64,000 bases of DNA, from NCBI RefSeq assembly GCF_026616195.1, contig NZ_JANHDH010000002.1, positions 868,001 through 932,000 on the forward strand. The letters run 5' to 3'. The position numbers and the translations under genes were made by a program. Source of the DNA: Haloarchaeobius amylolyticus. Lineage in GTDB: Archaea > Halobacteriota > Halobacteria > Halobacteriales > Natrialbaceae. Shown here one piece after another: positions 27,426-36,128 of this stretch. The notes beneath the pieces were generated by a model. The model was given only the letters and a program-made list of their open reading frames with translations, was not told the origin of the DNA and ran no database searches. The number at the start of each line of letters is the position of its first letter. Within the stretch, counting starts at the first letter, position 1.

Positions 27426-28625
27426 ATGGAGACGACCGACGCCTTCGTCGGGCTGGACTGTGTGTCGTGTGGCGAGCGCTTCGACGCCGAGACCGCCACC
27501 CACCGGTGCCCCGACTGCGGCGGCATCCTCGACCCGGCCTACGACTACGACTCGCTCGAACTCTGGCGGGACGACCTCGACTCCCGCCGGTTCGACTCGC
27601 TGTGGCGCTACGAGGAACTGCTCCCGTTCCCGCGCTCGGCGGCCGTCTCGATGGACGAGGGCGCGACCCCGCTCGTCGAGTGTCCTGACCTCGCGGACGA
27701 ACTCGGCGTCGGCATGGTCTACATCAAGGACGAGGGCCGCAACCCCACGGGGACGTTCAAGGACCGCGGCCAGACGGTCGCGGTCACCGCGGCCGCCCAG
27801 CACGGGGCGACCGACGTGGCACTCGCCTCCGCGGGGAACGCCGGGCAGGCCGCCTCGGCCTACGCGGCCCGGGCGGACATGGACTCGCACGTCTTCCTCC
27901 CGGCCCGCGCCGGCTTCACGAACAAGGCGATGGTGAACGTCCACGGCGGCGACATGACGGTCGTCGGCGGGCGCATCTCCGACGCCGGTGAGGCCTTCGA
28001 GGCCGCCATGGACGACGAGGAGAACGACCACTGGTACTCCCTGCAGACGTTCGAGACGCCCTACCGCCACGAGGGCAAGAAGACGATGTACTACGAACTC
28101 GTCGAGCAACTCGACTGGGACGTGCCGGACGCGGTGGTCTACCCGACCGGCGGCGGCGTCGGCCTCGTCGGGATGTACAAGGCCGCGACGGAGTTCCACG
28201 ACCTCGAGCTGACCGACGAGGTGCCCGGCTTCTACGCCGCCCAGGCCGAGGGCTGTGCGCCCATCGTCACCGCCTACGAGGACGGCCGGGACGAACACGA
28301 GCCGTGGGAGCACCCGGACACCATCTGTGGCGGCATCGAGATCCCGAACCCGGGCGCGAGCCCGTGGATCCTGGAGGCCATCCGCGAGTCCGACGGTGGG
28401 GCGGTCGCCACGAGCGACCCGGACATCCTCGACTCGGCCATCACGGTCGCCCAGAACGAGGGCCTCGAGATGGGCGCGACGTGTGCCGCCGCGGCCTCGG
28501 GCGCCTGGGAACTCTCCCGGCGCGGCGAGTTCGGCGAGGACGACACCATCGTCCTGATGAACACGGGCACCGGGAACAAGGACGACGACGTGCTGCGCTC
28601 GCACCTGATGGGCAAGGGCATCTGA
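27426..28625 (+). CDS. thrC: threonine synthase
   Basis: PLP enzyme that converts O-phosphohomoserine to threonine. The 399-residue protein has an N-terminal zinc-ribbon-like region (Cys12, Cys15, Cys28, Cys31), then the PLP-lysine motif NPTGTFKDRG with Lys112, an SAGNAGQAASAYAARA segment that grips the cofactor phosphate, and a PTGGGVGLVGM loop. Threonine dehydratase and cysteine synthase share the fold, but the zinc region and overall pattern favour ThrC. A TATA-like cgattagtc at 27395-27403 gives a leaderless start. Confidence 0.9.
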   Translation: METTDAFVGLDCVSCGERFDAETATHRCPDCGGILDPAYDYDSLELWRDDLDSRRFDSLWRYEELLPFPRSAAVSMDEGATPLVECPDLADELGVGMVYIKDEGRNPTGTFKDRGQTVAVTAAAQHGATDVALASAGNAGQAASAYAARADMDSHVFLPARAGFTNKAMVNVHGGDMTVVGGRISDAGEAFEAAMDDEENDHWYSLQTFETPYRHEGKKTMYYELVEQLDWDVPDAVVYPTGGGVGLVGMYKAATEFHDLELTDEVPGFYAAQAEGCAPIVTAYEDGRDEHEPWEHPDTICGGIEIPNPGASPWILEAIRESDGGAVATSDPDILDSAITVAQNEGLEMGATCAAAASGAWELSRRGEFGEDDTIVLMNTGTGNKDDDVLRSHLMGKGI

Positions 28626-28650
28626 GGCGACGAACCCCTTCTCTGCAGAA

Positions 28651-29013
28651 TCAGTCCGCAGCAGCCGGCTCGACCGCGACCCCGTCCTCGTCGTCGAAGC
28701 CGACCGAGAGGGTGAGGTTCTCGAACCGGGGTTCGTACTCCTTGGCGTGGGCACCGTCGGCCCGGATGCGCGTCTGCTCACGGAGGATGGCCCCGTCGGT
28801 CATGAGTTCGAGCTTGCGGTACGTCGTCGAGAGCGGCAGGTCACACGACTCCGACAGTTCGCTGGCCGACAGCGGCTCCTCGCGAACCGCCTTGAGGATG
28901 GCGCGGCAGTCGGCGTCGTTGAGCGCCGACAGGAGCGAGTCGGCGTCGACGTTCATCGGGTCTGCGCTACCGGCGGCACGGGCATCTTCGAACGTGGAAG
29001 TCTCGACGGACAT
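28651..29013 (-). CDS. winged-helix regulator (ArsR/HTH_20-like)
   Basis: A 120-residue haloarchaeal DNA-binding protein. Residues 22-95 form the winged helix, with SALNDADCRAILKAV, then ELSESCDLPLSTTYRKLELM as the recognition helix region; the tail is acidic. ATG 29013 is preferred, since an upstream in-frame ATG at 29067 would sit within the promoter region that contains the likely TATA (29078-29087, minus strand). It is divergent from the HTH-10 gene, suggesting that they regulate each other or work as a pair. Confidence 0.8.
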   Translation of the reverse strand: MSVETSTFEDARAAGSADPMNVDADSLLSALNDADCRAILKAVREEPLSASELSESCDLPLSTTYRKLELMTDGAILREQTRIRADGAHAKEYEPRFENLTLSVGFDDEDGVAVEPAAAD

Positions 29014-29052
29014 GGGGTGTCTCTCTACCAGTGTATACCTGCTGGAGGGGTA

Positions 29053-29102
29053 CGGATAGCTACCCACGATATGAGGGGTGGTTTAAGTACCCTCGGATAG
29101 CT
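29053..29102. promoter_or_regulatory. repeated operator candidate between the two HTH genes
   Basis: The nonamer cggatagct occurs at 29053-29061 and again at 29094-29102, 41 bases apart (about four helical turns), on either side of a minus-strand TATA (tttaagta region, 29078-29087). The first copy is also inside a small palindrome (gggta, eight bases, taccc). This suits cooperative binding by one of the two flanking regulators. Confidence 0.5.
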
Positions 29103-29170
29103 GGAATCCGACCCGCGACCCGAATCAGTGGGACATAGACATTAAGAGGGCCCCCACCCAGAGGGAATGC

Positions 29171-29827
29171 ATGGGTGAAGGCATCCGTGCGGAGGTCCGA
29201 ATCGAGTCACCCGATGGGTGCCCCGTCGCGGGTGCGACCGAGGCGACTGGCAGCGCCAGTTACTCGGTCTCGAAGTCGGTGAACCCGGTCGACGGTGGGG
29301 GGGTCACCGAGGAGTTCATGCTCGACGACGAGGCGACACTCGACGACGTGGCCCTCACGGACGAGGTGACCGAGGTGTTCGCGTACGGATCCAAGAGTGC
29401 GTACCGGTTCCAGCGCGAGCTCGGACGGTTCTGTCCGTGCGAGTGCATCGAGCGCTTCGACTGTCCGGTCGTCGACGTGCACGCACGCGAGGAATCACTG
29501 TTCGTCACGTTCCACGCGCCGGACATGGAGACGCTACAGGACGTCGTCGGCGACCTGCGCGGGACCTACCCGAGCCTCGACGTCCAGCGACTGCTCCGGT
29601 CGGAGGGGGACGCCTCGGACGAGAACCTGATCTTCGTCGACCGCGGCGAGTTGACGGCGCGCCAGCAGGAGGTGCTGGAGACGGCCCACGAGATGGGCTA
29701 CTTCGAGCACCCGAAACGAGCCAACGGCGGCGAGGTCGCCGACGAACTCGGGATCTCCCGGTCGACGCTGTCGGAACACCTCTCGGCCGCACAGTCGAAG
29801 CTCCTCGGCACCATCCTGGCGAACTGA
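29171..29827 (+). CDS. HTH-10 (Bat-like) regulator with cysteine cluster
   Basis: A 218-residue regulator. The C-terminus (about 160-212) is the bacterioopsin-activator-type HTH_10 domain: TARQQEVLETAHEMGYFE, then ADELGISRSTLSEHL. The N-terminal sensor half is unlike GAF or PAS domains. It holds Cys17 in DGCPVAG and the cluster C88-x-C90-x-C92-x5-C98, which looks able to bind a metal or react to redox state. A TATA-like acattaagag at 29137-29146 gives a leaderless start. It forms a divergent pair with the winged-helix gene. Confidence 0.85.
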   Translation: MGEGIRAEVRIESPDGCPVAGATEATGSASYSVSKSVNPVDGGGVTEEFMLDDEATLDDVALTDEVTEVFAYGSKSAYRFQRELGRFCPCECIERFDCPVVDVHAREESLFVTFHAPDMETLQDVVGDLRGTYPSLDVQRLLRSEGDASDENLIFVDRGELTARQQEVLETAHEMGYFEHPKRANGGEVADELGISRSTLSEHLSAAQSKLLGTILAN

Positions 29828-29888
29828 CCGCAGGCGCCGCAGTCCCGCACATTTACGTAGTCGTCTCCCCGAGTTAGCGACGAGAGCG

Positions 29889-30338
29889 ATGGCAGACAAA
29901 CGTACCGTCGATATGACGCGCGACGAGATGGACGCCTTCCTCGGGCCCGAGGGAACGGGCGTCCTCTCCGTCGCTGACGATGACGTCCCGTACTCATTTC
30001 CTGTCTCGTACGGCTACGACGCCGAGGCGTGCGAGTTCTATCTCAGGCTCGGGTTCCGCGAGGGCAGCACCAAGACCGACTACCTCGACGAGCCGTGTCC
30101 GGCACGGCTGGTCGTCTACGACGAGGACGGCGAGCGCTCGGAGAGCGTCATCGCCACGGGTGACCTCGTCGAGATCCCCCGTGCGGACCTGACGCCAGAG
30201 GTCGTCGAGCAGCTGGGCGAGTCCCGGACGCCGGAGTTCGACATCTGGGACGAATCGAAGGAGGAACTGGAGTTCCACATCAATCGGTTGGAGTCGATAC
30301 GGCTCACCGGGAAGCGGACGCGAACGGTCGAGGGCTAA
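29889..30338 (+). CDS. pyridoxamine 5'-phosphate oxidase-like flavin-binding protein
   Basis: A 149-residue FMN-binding split-barrel protein. The conserved start EMDAFLGPEGTGVLSVADDD and the PYSFPVSYGYD strand that lines the flavin site are clear. Most small members of this family are reductases or haem or flavin chaperones, not true PNPOx enzymes. The role here is unknown. It is transcribed toward the zinc-ribbon gene 20 bases away and convergent with it. Confidence 0.83.
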   Translation: MADKRTVDMTRDEMDAFLGPEGTGVLSVADDDVPYSFPVSYGYDAEACEFYLRLGFREGSTKTDYLDEPCPARLVVYDEDGERSESVIATGDLVEIPRADLTPEVVEQLGESRTPEFDIWDESKEELEFHINRLESIRLTGKRTRTVEG

Positions 30339-30357
30339 AGAGCGACGGCTCGGCGGC

Positions 30358-30501
30358 TTACTGGTCGAACTCCTGGTCGGAGACCGAGGTCCCACAGATG
30401 ATGCAGCCGCTGGCCTGGATGGCCTCCTTCATGGACTCGTTGACCTCGATGTTCTCGGCGCACTCCGGACACTCGAACCGGTAGTTGCCGGTGCTACTCA
30501 T
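30358..30501 (-). CDS. small zinc-ribbon protein (DUF7560-like)
   Basis: A 47-residue protein starting MSSTGNYRFECPEC. Two C-x2-C pairs (FECPEC and CIICGT) form a rubredoxin-type zinc ribbon, with an acidic linker. It resembles the small haloarchaeal DUF7560 group; that label is from memory. ATG 30501 is preferred over an open frame that begins at 30546 within the likely promoter. The role of such tiny ribbons is not known. Confidence 0.72.
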   Translation of the reverse strand: MSSTGNYRFECPECAENIEVNESMKEAIQASGCIICGTSVSDQEFDQ

Positions 30502-30666
30502 TACCTGTACGTTGGCGACCGGCCCCCAATAAAAGGTACCCATCATATCGAGGGTATAGGAACGCTCCGGCCACCCGGCGAAAACGACGAGGAGAGCCCC
30601 GTGAACCTCGTTTCTCGCGCTCTCGATGGTGGCTTCCTACCAGTAGCCTACCGCAGAACTTTAGGT

Positions 30667-30680
30667 TTAGACGCTTCTAA
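30667..30680. promoter_or_regulatory. inverted-repeat operator candidate before dtxR-type gene
   Basis: A 5-base inverted repeat, ttaga-cgct-tctaa, sits 12 bases before the ATG at 30693 and directly after a TATA-like ctttaggttta. A repressor bound here would block transcription start. The position suits autoregulation by the metal-dependent regulator itself; no consensus could be checked. Confidence 0.5.
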
Positions 30681-30692
30681 TCCCGGGTAGGA

Positions 30693-31382
30693 ATGCTCAG
30701 CGACGTCATGGAGGACTACCTGAAGGCCATCTATCACCTCCAGGAACACGAGGGGACGCCCGTCACGACCTCGCAGATCGCGGAGTACCTCGGCGTGACG
30801 TCGCCGACGGTCACGAGCATGATCGAGAAGCTCGACGACCGTGGGCTCGTCGACCGCGAGAAGTACAAGGGCGTCGAACTCACCGAGGAGGGCGAGACCG
30901 TCGCCCTCGAGGTCCTCCGGCACCACCGCCTGCTCGAGGCCTACCTCACCGAGCACCTCGACTACGACTGGTCCGAGGTCCACGAGGAGGCGGACGTGCT
31001 CGAACACCACATCTCCGAGGAGTTCGAGCGCCGGGTCGCCGAGGTGCTCGGCAACCCGTCCGTCGACCCCCACGGCGACCCCATCCCCGGCGCCGACCTC
31101 TCGCCGCCCGAGGAGGGGACCCTGACCGCACTCTCGGAACACGAGGAGGGGGCCCGAGTCGAGATCGCCCGCGTCAGCGACCGCGACGAGGAGGAACTGC
31201 GGTACCTCAAGGAGGCCGGCATCGTGCCGGGGACCGTCGTCGAGGTCGTCGACGTGGCGCCCTTCGGTATGGTGACCGTCGCGGTCGAGGGCCACGAGCA
31301 GAGCCTGCCCGACGCCGTCGCGAGTTCTATCCGGGTCAAACCGGTCGGGCAGGAGCCGGAACGCGCCACCGGCGGCGCCTGA
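30693..31382 (+). CDS. DtxR-family metal-dependent transcription regulator with FeoA domain
   Basis: A 229-residue iron or manganese sensor. Residues 5-60 form the winged helix (SDVMEDYLKAIYHLQE, then YLGVTSPTVTSMIEKL), residues 65-135 the metal-binding dimerisation domain with LEHHISEEFE and a PHGDPIPG segment, and residues 150-222 a FeoA/SH3-like domain. Such proteins bind operators when loaded with Fe2+ or Mn2+. It starts a run of three same-strand genes, the next being a GDT1-type transporter only 40 bases on, suggesting that the regulator controls metal traffic through it. Confidence 0.9.
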   Translation: MLSDVMEDYLKAIYHLQEHEGTPVTTSQIAEYLGVTSPTVTSMIEKLDDRGLVDREKYKGVELTEEGETVALEVLRHHRLLEAYLTEHLDYDWSEVHEEADVLEHHISEEFERRVAEVLGNPSVDPHGDPIPGADLSPPEEGTLTALSEHEEGARVEIARVSDRDEEELRYLKEAGIVPGTVVEVVDVAPFGMVTVAVEGHEQSLPDAVASSIRVKPVGQEPERATGGA

Positions 31383-31421
31383 GCACCGACACGGAGAGGC
31401 CCACCAGAGTCATCGATACAG

Positions 31422-32162
31422 ATGGAATACCTCGAGATCGTCGCCATCGCGTTCGTCGCACAGCTCGCCGTCCTGCCGGGTGAGAAGGTCCAGTTCATCA
31501 TCGCCGGGCTCTCGACGCGCTATCACCCCGCCGTCGTCGTCTCGGCGGCCGGGACCGCCTTCGCGGGCTGGACAGCCCTGGAGATCGCGTTCGGGAACGC
31601 GGTGAAGCAGGCGCTCCCGCCGGTCGTGTTGACCGTCATCAGCGGCCTGCTGTTCTGCCTGTTCGCCGTGTTGCTCTACCGGTCGATGCCGGCCAGCGAC
31701 GAGGCCGCCGGGTCGCCGGCGGACCCCGAGAGCGTCGAGACCGACGGCGGCTTCGCCGGCATGGACGATGACGAGACGTTCGACGTCTTCGGCCACGAGG
31801 TGCCCCAGTACTTCGGCGGCTGGCTCCCCATCTTCGGGATGATGGCCGTCGGCGAGTTCGGCGACAAGACCCAGCTCGTCACCATCGGGCTGGCCATCGA
31901 GTACGGCGCCACCTCGGCCATCTGGGTCGGCGAGATGCTCGCCATCATCCCGGTCAGCATCGCCAACGCCCTGCTGTTCTACCGGTTCTCGAACGCCTTC
32001 GACGCGCGCCTGGCCCACCTGTTCTCGGCCGGGCTGTTCGCGTTCTTCGGCATCGACACGCTCCAGAGCGTCGTGACCGGCTTCTCCGTCTGGGAGACGC
32101 TGGTCGAGATGGTCGCGAGCCAGCTCACGGCGGTCCTCGACGCCGTCCTGGCACTGGTGTGA
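31422..32162 (+). CDS. TMEM165/GDT1 family membrane transporter (UPF0016)
   Basis: A 246-residue protein with six or seven helices. The family repeats E-x-G-D-(KR)-(ST) are visible: a full EFGDKTQL near 145-152 and a changed first copy, LPGEKVQF near 19-26, in which the Glu is replaced by Pro and the Asp by Glu. Relatives move Mn2+ or Ca2+ against protons. The close spacing with the DtxR-type regulator supports a metal, perhaps Mn2+, as cargo. An acidic loop (85-115) joins the halves. Substrate is inferred. Confidence 0.82.
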   Translation: MEYLEIVAIAFVAQLAVLPGEKVQFIIAGLSTRYHPAVVVSAAGTAFAGWTALEIAFGNAVKQALPPVVLTVISGLLFCLFAVLLYRSMPASDEAAGSPADPESVETDGGFAGMDDDETFDVFGHEVPQYFGGWLPIFGMMAVGEFGDKTQLVTIGLAIEYGATSAIWVGEMLAIIPVSIANALLFYRFSNAFDARLAHLFSAGLFAFFGIDTLQSVVTGFSVWETLVEMVASQLTAVLDAVLALV

Positions 32163-32229
32163 CCGCACGAAGGCTGCAGGGGACGCCGCAGACGGTGTGT
32201 TTTTGTGTCGGCCTGACGGATGGAACCGC

Positions 32230-32919
32230 ATGTCCCTCCTCACGACCGGGCTCATCGGCCTCGTGTTCGGGTTCGCCCTCGCGTCCCCGCCGGGACCGAT
32301 GAACGCCATCATCGCCGAAGAGAGCGTCGTGCGTGGCTGGGTCGCCGGCGTCCGCGCGGGCCTCGGCGCGTTCACGGCCGACGCCTGTTTCTTCGTCCTG
32401 GCGTACCTCGGCGTCGTCGCGGTCGTCGACCGGTCGGCGCTGCTGCGGGGCCTGATGGTCGCGGCCGGCGGCGTCCTCATGCTCTACTTCGCCTACGGCG
32501 CCTTCGAGGACGCTCGCTCCGCGAGCGCGTTCGTCGAGACGGACACCGCCGACGACCAGAAGGGCTTCCAGAAGGCGTTCGTGCTCGCGCTCACGAACCC
32601 GTACCAAATCGTCTTCTGGCTCACCGTCGGCGTCCACATGCTCGACGACGAGGCCATCGACGTGTTCGCGAACGTCCCCTACGTCGGCCAGGAGCTGGCG
32701 GGGGCCCTGGTCGTGCAGGCGGGGAGCCCGACGCTCATCGTCGGCTTCTTCCTCGGCATCCTCGTCTGGGTCGCCGGGTTCCCGGCGACGCTCGTCTCCA
32801 TCGGGCGCCGGGTCGACCGCTTCGCCCCCGTGGTGGCCGGCGGCAGCGCTCTCGTCCTGGCCGGCTTCGGTCTCTACTTCCTCGCCGACGCGAGCGGGAC
32901 GCTGGTCGCACTGCTGTGA
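32230..32919 (+). CDS. LysE-family amino acid/metabolite exporter
   Basis: A 229-residue protein with six helices. The N-terminal family motif ASPPGPMNAIIAEESVVRG, a glycine-rich second helix, and an ALTNPYQIVFWLTVG segment mark it as LysE-type. Substrates of this family include basic amino acids, threonine and homoserine-related compounds; none can be chosen here. ATG 32230 is preferred to the in-frame ATG at 32197, which adds a non-hydrophobic stretch. It follows the GDT1 gene by 67 bases. Confidence 0.85.
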   Translation: MSLLTTGLIGLVFGFALASPPGPMNAIIAEESVVRGWVAGVRAGLGAFTADACFFVLAYLGVVAVVDRSALLRGLMVAAGGVLMLYFAYGAFEDARSASAFVETDTADDQKGFQKAFVLALTNPYQIVFWLTVGVHMLDDEAIDVFANVPYVGQELAGALVVQAGSPTLIVGFFLGILVWVAGFPATLVSIGRRVDRFAPVVAGGSALVLAGFGLYFLADASGTLVALL

Positions 32920-32941
32920 CCCGGGCGAGAAGGAACCGCCC

Positions 32942-33637
32942 TCAGATGTCGAAGTCGTGCTCGTCGCGCTCCATCTCCGAGACCTCCTCCTCCAGCCACT
33001 CGCGGAACCACTTCACCCGCTTGAGGCGCTGGTGGGCGATGCTCTCGGCGGCGTCCGACTCGATGCGCTTGGCGGCGTCCTTGCCGCGTTCGAGCACGCG
33101 CTCGACCATCTCGGCGGCGTCCATGTGCGTCCGGGCCTCGTAGCCCATCCGGAGGAGCATCAGCGCGGTTCCGTTGGCGCCGACCTTGTCGAGGATGTCG
33201 GCCTCGATGAGACACTGCGTCTCCAGTGGCAGGTCCGAGAGGTCGCCCTGGTAGGAATGCTGCTCGACGGAGCGACACACCTGGTCGATGAACGACGCCG
33301 GGAACTCGCCCTGGGATTCGAGGTAGGTCCGGGCGACCCGGGCACCCTCCTCGGCGTGGACGTCCTGGTCGGCGTCGAGTTTGGCGATGTCGTGAAACAG
33401 GGCAGCGACGCGGGTCACGTCGACGTCCGCGCCCTCCCGGCGGGCGATCTTGGTCGCGAGGTCGACGACGTTCAGGATGTGGTTGTGGCGGTATTCAGCA
33501 GAGTGCCACGGGTACCAGCGCATCCGGCCGCCCTCGTCCTCGTTCTCGACGCTGGCGAGGAGGTAGTCGTAGACGAACTCTTTCATCGCCTCGAACTCCT
33601 GGTCGGTGACGCGGGATTCCTTTATCTCGACACCCAT
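32942..33637 (-). CDS. HD-domain metal-dependent phosphohydrolase
   Basis: A 231-residue helical protein with the HD signature: RHNHILNVV (His51, His53), then LFHDIAK with His82 and Asp83, and the later IEADILDKVGANG segment. HD proteins hydrolyse nucleotides or cyclic nucleotides; the substrate cannot be read. It is convergent with LysE and divergent from alaX. Confidence 0.87.
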   Translation of the reverse strand: MGVEIKESRVTDQEFEAMKEFVYDYLLASVENEDEGGRMRWYPWHSAEYRHNHILNVVDLATKIARREGADVDVTRVAALFHDIAKLDADQDVHAEEGARVARTYLESQGEFPASFIDQVCRSVEQHSYQGDLSDLPLETQCLIEADILDKVGANGTALMLLRMGYEARTHMDAAEMVERVLERGKDAAKRIESDAAESIAHQRLKRVKWFREWLEEEVSEMERDEHDFDI

Positions 33638-33753
33638 AGAGAATCACCCCGCGAAAAGCGTTCCGTAGTCATTGTTACCCGTACAAAGGTCTGTTCGACT
33701 CTTAGGCGTTACGACACCGTAGATTAAGTCTCTCGGGTGCTTCGGACCGCACG

Positions 33754-34482
33754 ATGACGGAACCGCTCCATCTCGACGATTCGTCTATCCGACAGTTCGA
33801 GGCGACGGTCGAGCGCACCCTCGACGACCGGGTCGTCCTCGACCGGACCGCGTTCTACCCGACAGGTGGCGGCCAGCCACACGACACCGGCACGCTCGCC
33901 GCCGACGGCGAGACCTGGGCGGTCACGGACGTCCAGAAGAAGGACACCATCTACCACACCGTGGCCGACACCCCGCCGGAAGCAGGCACGACCGTCACCG
34001 GCGAACTCGACTGGGACCGCCGGTTCGCCCACATGCGCTACCACACGGCCCAGCACCTCCTCTCGGCGCTCCTGCTCGAGGAGTTCGACGCCGCGACGAC
34101 AGGCAACCAGGTGTACGCCGACCGGGCGCGACTCGACTGCGCCTACGACCGCTTCGACGAGGCCGACCTCGCGGACATCGAGACACGGCTGAACGAACTG
34201 GTCGACGACGACCGCGAGGTCACGTGGTACGAACTCGACCGCGAGGTGGCCGAAGAGCGTCTGGACACCCAGCGGACCCGCATCGACCTGCTGCCCGACT
34301 CCATCACCGAGTTGCGCATCGTGGAGATCGCCGGCGAGACCCCGGCGGACGAGCCCTTCGACCGGACGGCCTGTGCCGGCACCCACGTCCCGACCACCGG
34401 CGACATCGGGACCGTCACCGTGACCGGGCGCGAGACGCGCGGGAGCGAGGAAGAGCGTATCTACTTCGAACTCTCGGACTGA
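33754..34482 (+). CDS. alaX: alanyl-tRNA editing protein AlaX-M type
   Basis: Free-standing editing domain that removes serine or glycine wrongly attached to tRNA-Ala. The 242-residue protein has FYPTGGGQP with the Gly motif near 35-42, then the zinc ligands His97 and His101 in HTAQH and Cys207 and His211 in CAGTH. The length fits the AlaX-M class. It starts about 20 bases after a TATA-like attaagtc at 33723. Confidence 0.93.
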   Translation: MTEPLHLDDSSIRQFEATVERTLDDRVVLDRTAFYPTGGGQPHDTGTLAADGETWAVTDVQKKDTIYHTVADTPPEAGTTVTGELDWDRRFAHMRYHTAQHLLSALLLEEFDAATTGNQVYADRARLDCAYDRFDEADLADIETRLNELVDDDREVTWYELDREVAEERLDTQRTRIDLLPDSITELRIVEIAGETPADEPFDRTACAGTHVPTTGDIGTVTVTGRETRGSEEERIYFELSD

Positions 34483-34574
34483 GGCTGGCCGACTGGCCGC
34501 GCCAGCGACCGCACTGACGCCCCGCCCGCACGCGCCCGGTGTGCTTTTGCAACCTGCCTGCGCACCCTCCCCGT

Positions 34575-35534
34575 ATGAACGTCAGACAGGTCCTCCCGCC
34601 CGACGCCATCCCGAGCGTCGACGACCCGGAGTTCCGCCCCGCCAGCGAGTACGACGGTGACCCCGACGACGAGGTCGTGGTCGTCGACGGCGACACGCCC
34701 CGGGCGTACCCAATCCGGTACCTGCACTACCACGAGATCGTCAACACGGACCGCGACGGCGACCCCATCGCCGTCACCTGGTGCCCGCTCTGTGGCAGCG
34801 CCGTGGTGTACGACCGGGTCGTCGACGGCCAGCGGCTGACCTTCGGCGTCTCCGGCAAGCTCGCGGACGACGACCTCGTGATGTACGACCGCGAGACCGA
34901 ATCGGAGTGGAAGCAGAGCCTCGGCACCGCCATCGCCGGCGAGTACGAGGGCACCGACCTCACGGTCCTCCCGGCGGCGATGGTCCCCGTGCGTCGCTTC
35001 CGGGAGTCCCACCCCGACGGCGAGGTGCTGGCGCGTCCCGGCGGGGAGACCGAGGCCGGGCAGAAGGGCGGCGAGGCCGCGGAACCGGAGTACGACGCCG
35101 ACCCATACGACCACTACTTCGAGATGGACGGCTTCGGCCTCGGCGCCCACCGCGGGACCGGCGGCCGGGAGTGGGACCGCGACGACGACATCGACCCGAA
35201 GACGGTCGTCCTCGGCGTCGAGGACGGTGACGACGCCCTCGGGTTCCCCCTCCACCGTATCGAGGAGTCGGGCGGTGTGGCACAGGCGACCGTCGGCGAG
35301 ACCGACGCGGTCGTCTTCGTCACACCCGAGGGAATCCACGCCTTCGCGGACCCCGGCTACGCCTTCGAGCCGGCCGACGACGGCGCGTTCGCCGCCGACG
35401 GGACGACCTGGGACGGCGCGACCGGCGAGAGCGACGACGGCAGAAGCCTCGACAGACTGCCAGCCCGGCGGCTCTTTGCGTTCGCCTGGCAGGACGACCA
35501 CGGCCCGGACAGTTTCTACCAACCCCAGCAGTAG
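34575..35534 (+). CDS. DUF3179 domain protein
   Basis: A 319-residue cytoplasmic-looking protein of the DUF3179 family. The conserved TWCPLCGSAVVYDR segment carries Cys70 and Cys73, and a later ARRLFAFAWQDDHGPDSFY segment matches the family end. The Cys pair suggests a metal or redox site. An acidic loop around 150-180 looks disordered. No pathway partner is visible, and no function is known for the family. ATG 34575 is preferred to an in-frame ATG at 34539. Confidence 0.83.
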   Translation: MNVRQVLPPDAIPSVDDPEFRPASEYDGDPDDEVVVVDGDTPRAYPIRYLHYHEIVNTDRDGDPIAVTWCPLCGSAVVYDRVVDGQRLTFGVSGKLADDDLVMYDRETESEWKQSLGTAIAGEYEGTDLTVLPAAMVPVRRFRESHPDGEVLARPGGETEAGQKGGEAAEPEYDADPYDHYFEMDGFGLGAHRGTGGREWDRDDDIDPKTVVLGVEDGDDALGFPLHRIEESGGVAQATVGETDAVVFVTPEGIHAFADPGYAFEPADDGAFAADGTTWDGATGESDDGRSLDRLPARRLFAFAWQDDHGPDSFYQPQQ

Positions 35535-35639
35535 CCCCTACCGTCGTCTCGCGGTCGAGAACAGAGATGGCACCGGAATCAGCGCGTCCCCGGAATCACG
35601 ACCCGCCCGGCACTCGTCGTCCGGGGAACGGGTGGCCAG

Positions 35640-35828
35640 TCAGTCGTCGTCGTCGTCGCCGTCGCCCTTCATGTGCTGGAGCTGGTCCACCAGCTCCTCG
35701 TTCGACATGTTCGGCTCGAACTCGACCGACCCGTCGTGGTCGTGCTCGTGGACGGTGACCGCGTCGTCCTCGTCGATGTCGTTGTCCTGGTCCTGTTGCT
35801 CGGACTCGTCGTAGCTGCCGAATCCCAT
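35640..35828 (-). CDS. small acidic haloarchaeal protein (DUF5786-like)
   Basis: A 62-residue, strongly acidic protein. It begins MGFGSYDESEQQDQ and ends with the helix SNEELVDQLQHMKGD and an Asp run, the pattern of the haloarchaeal DUF5786 family (label from memory). The role is unknown. ATG 35828 is chosen because a TATA-like ctttttca lies about 30 bases upstream and the longer frame is only an open extension. Confidence 0.75.
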   Translation of the reverse strand: MGFGSYDESEQQDQDNDIDEDDAVTVHEHDHDGSVEFEPNMSNEELVDQLQHMKGDGDDDDD

Positions 35829-36128
35829 TGGATTCGAAGAGACGGGAAGCAGCCATGAAAAAGGACCGTTATCGACTTCGCTGGCGTGCGAATTCGTGCC
35901 ACGAGACGGGGTCCCGTCATCACGGTGGTGCCCCCGATTCGCGGCCGACCAGAGCGCCACAGGCGGAGTCTCCCGACGATGGACAGTATCGGGCCCAGTT
36001 TCGCGAACAGGGACGGTGAGGTGCCAGAACAGCGAAGAGTAGACTTCCGAGTGGTTAGCGTCAGAGACTAGGTAGCGTCCCCACTTGACGGAGCGGGGAG
36101 GTGGGAATAAGTGTAAAATTTGTTATTA
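35829..36128. other. 300-base region without a gene
   Basis: The left part holds the minus-strand promoter of the small acidic protein. The right part (about 36104-36128) is AT-rich and, read on the minus strand, has a T-run after the tRNA-Gln 3' end, which would end transcription. In between I see no supported gene, tRNA or repeat. Confidence 0.5.
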
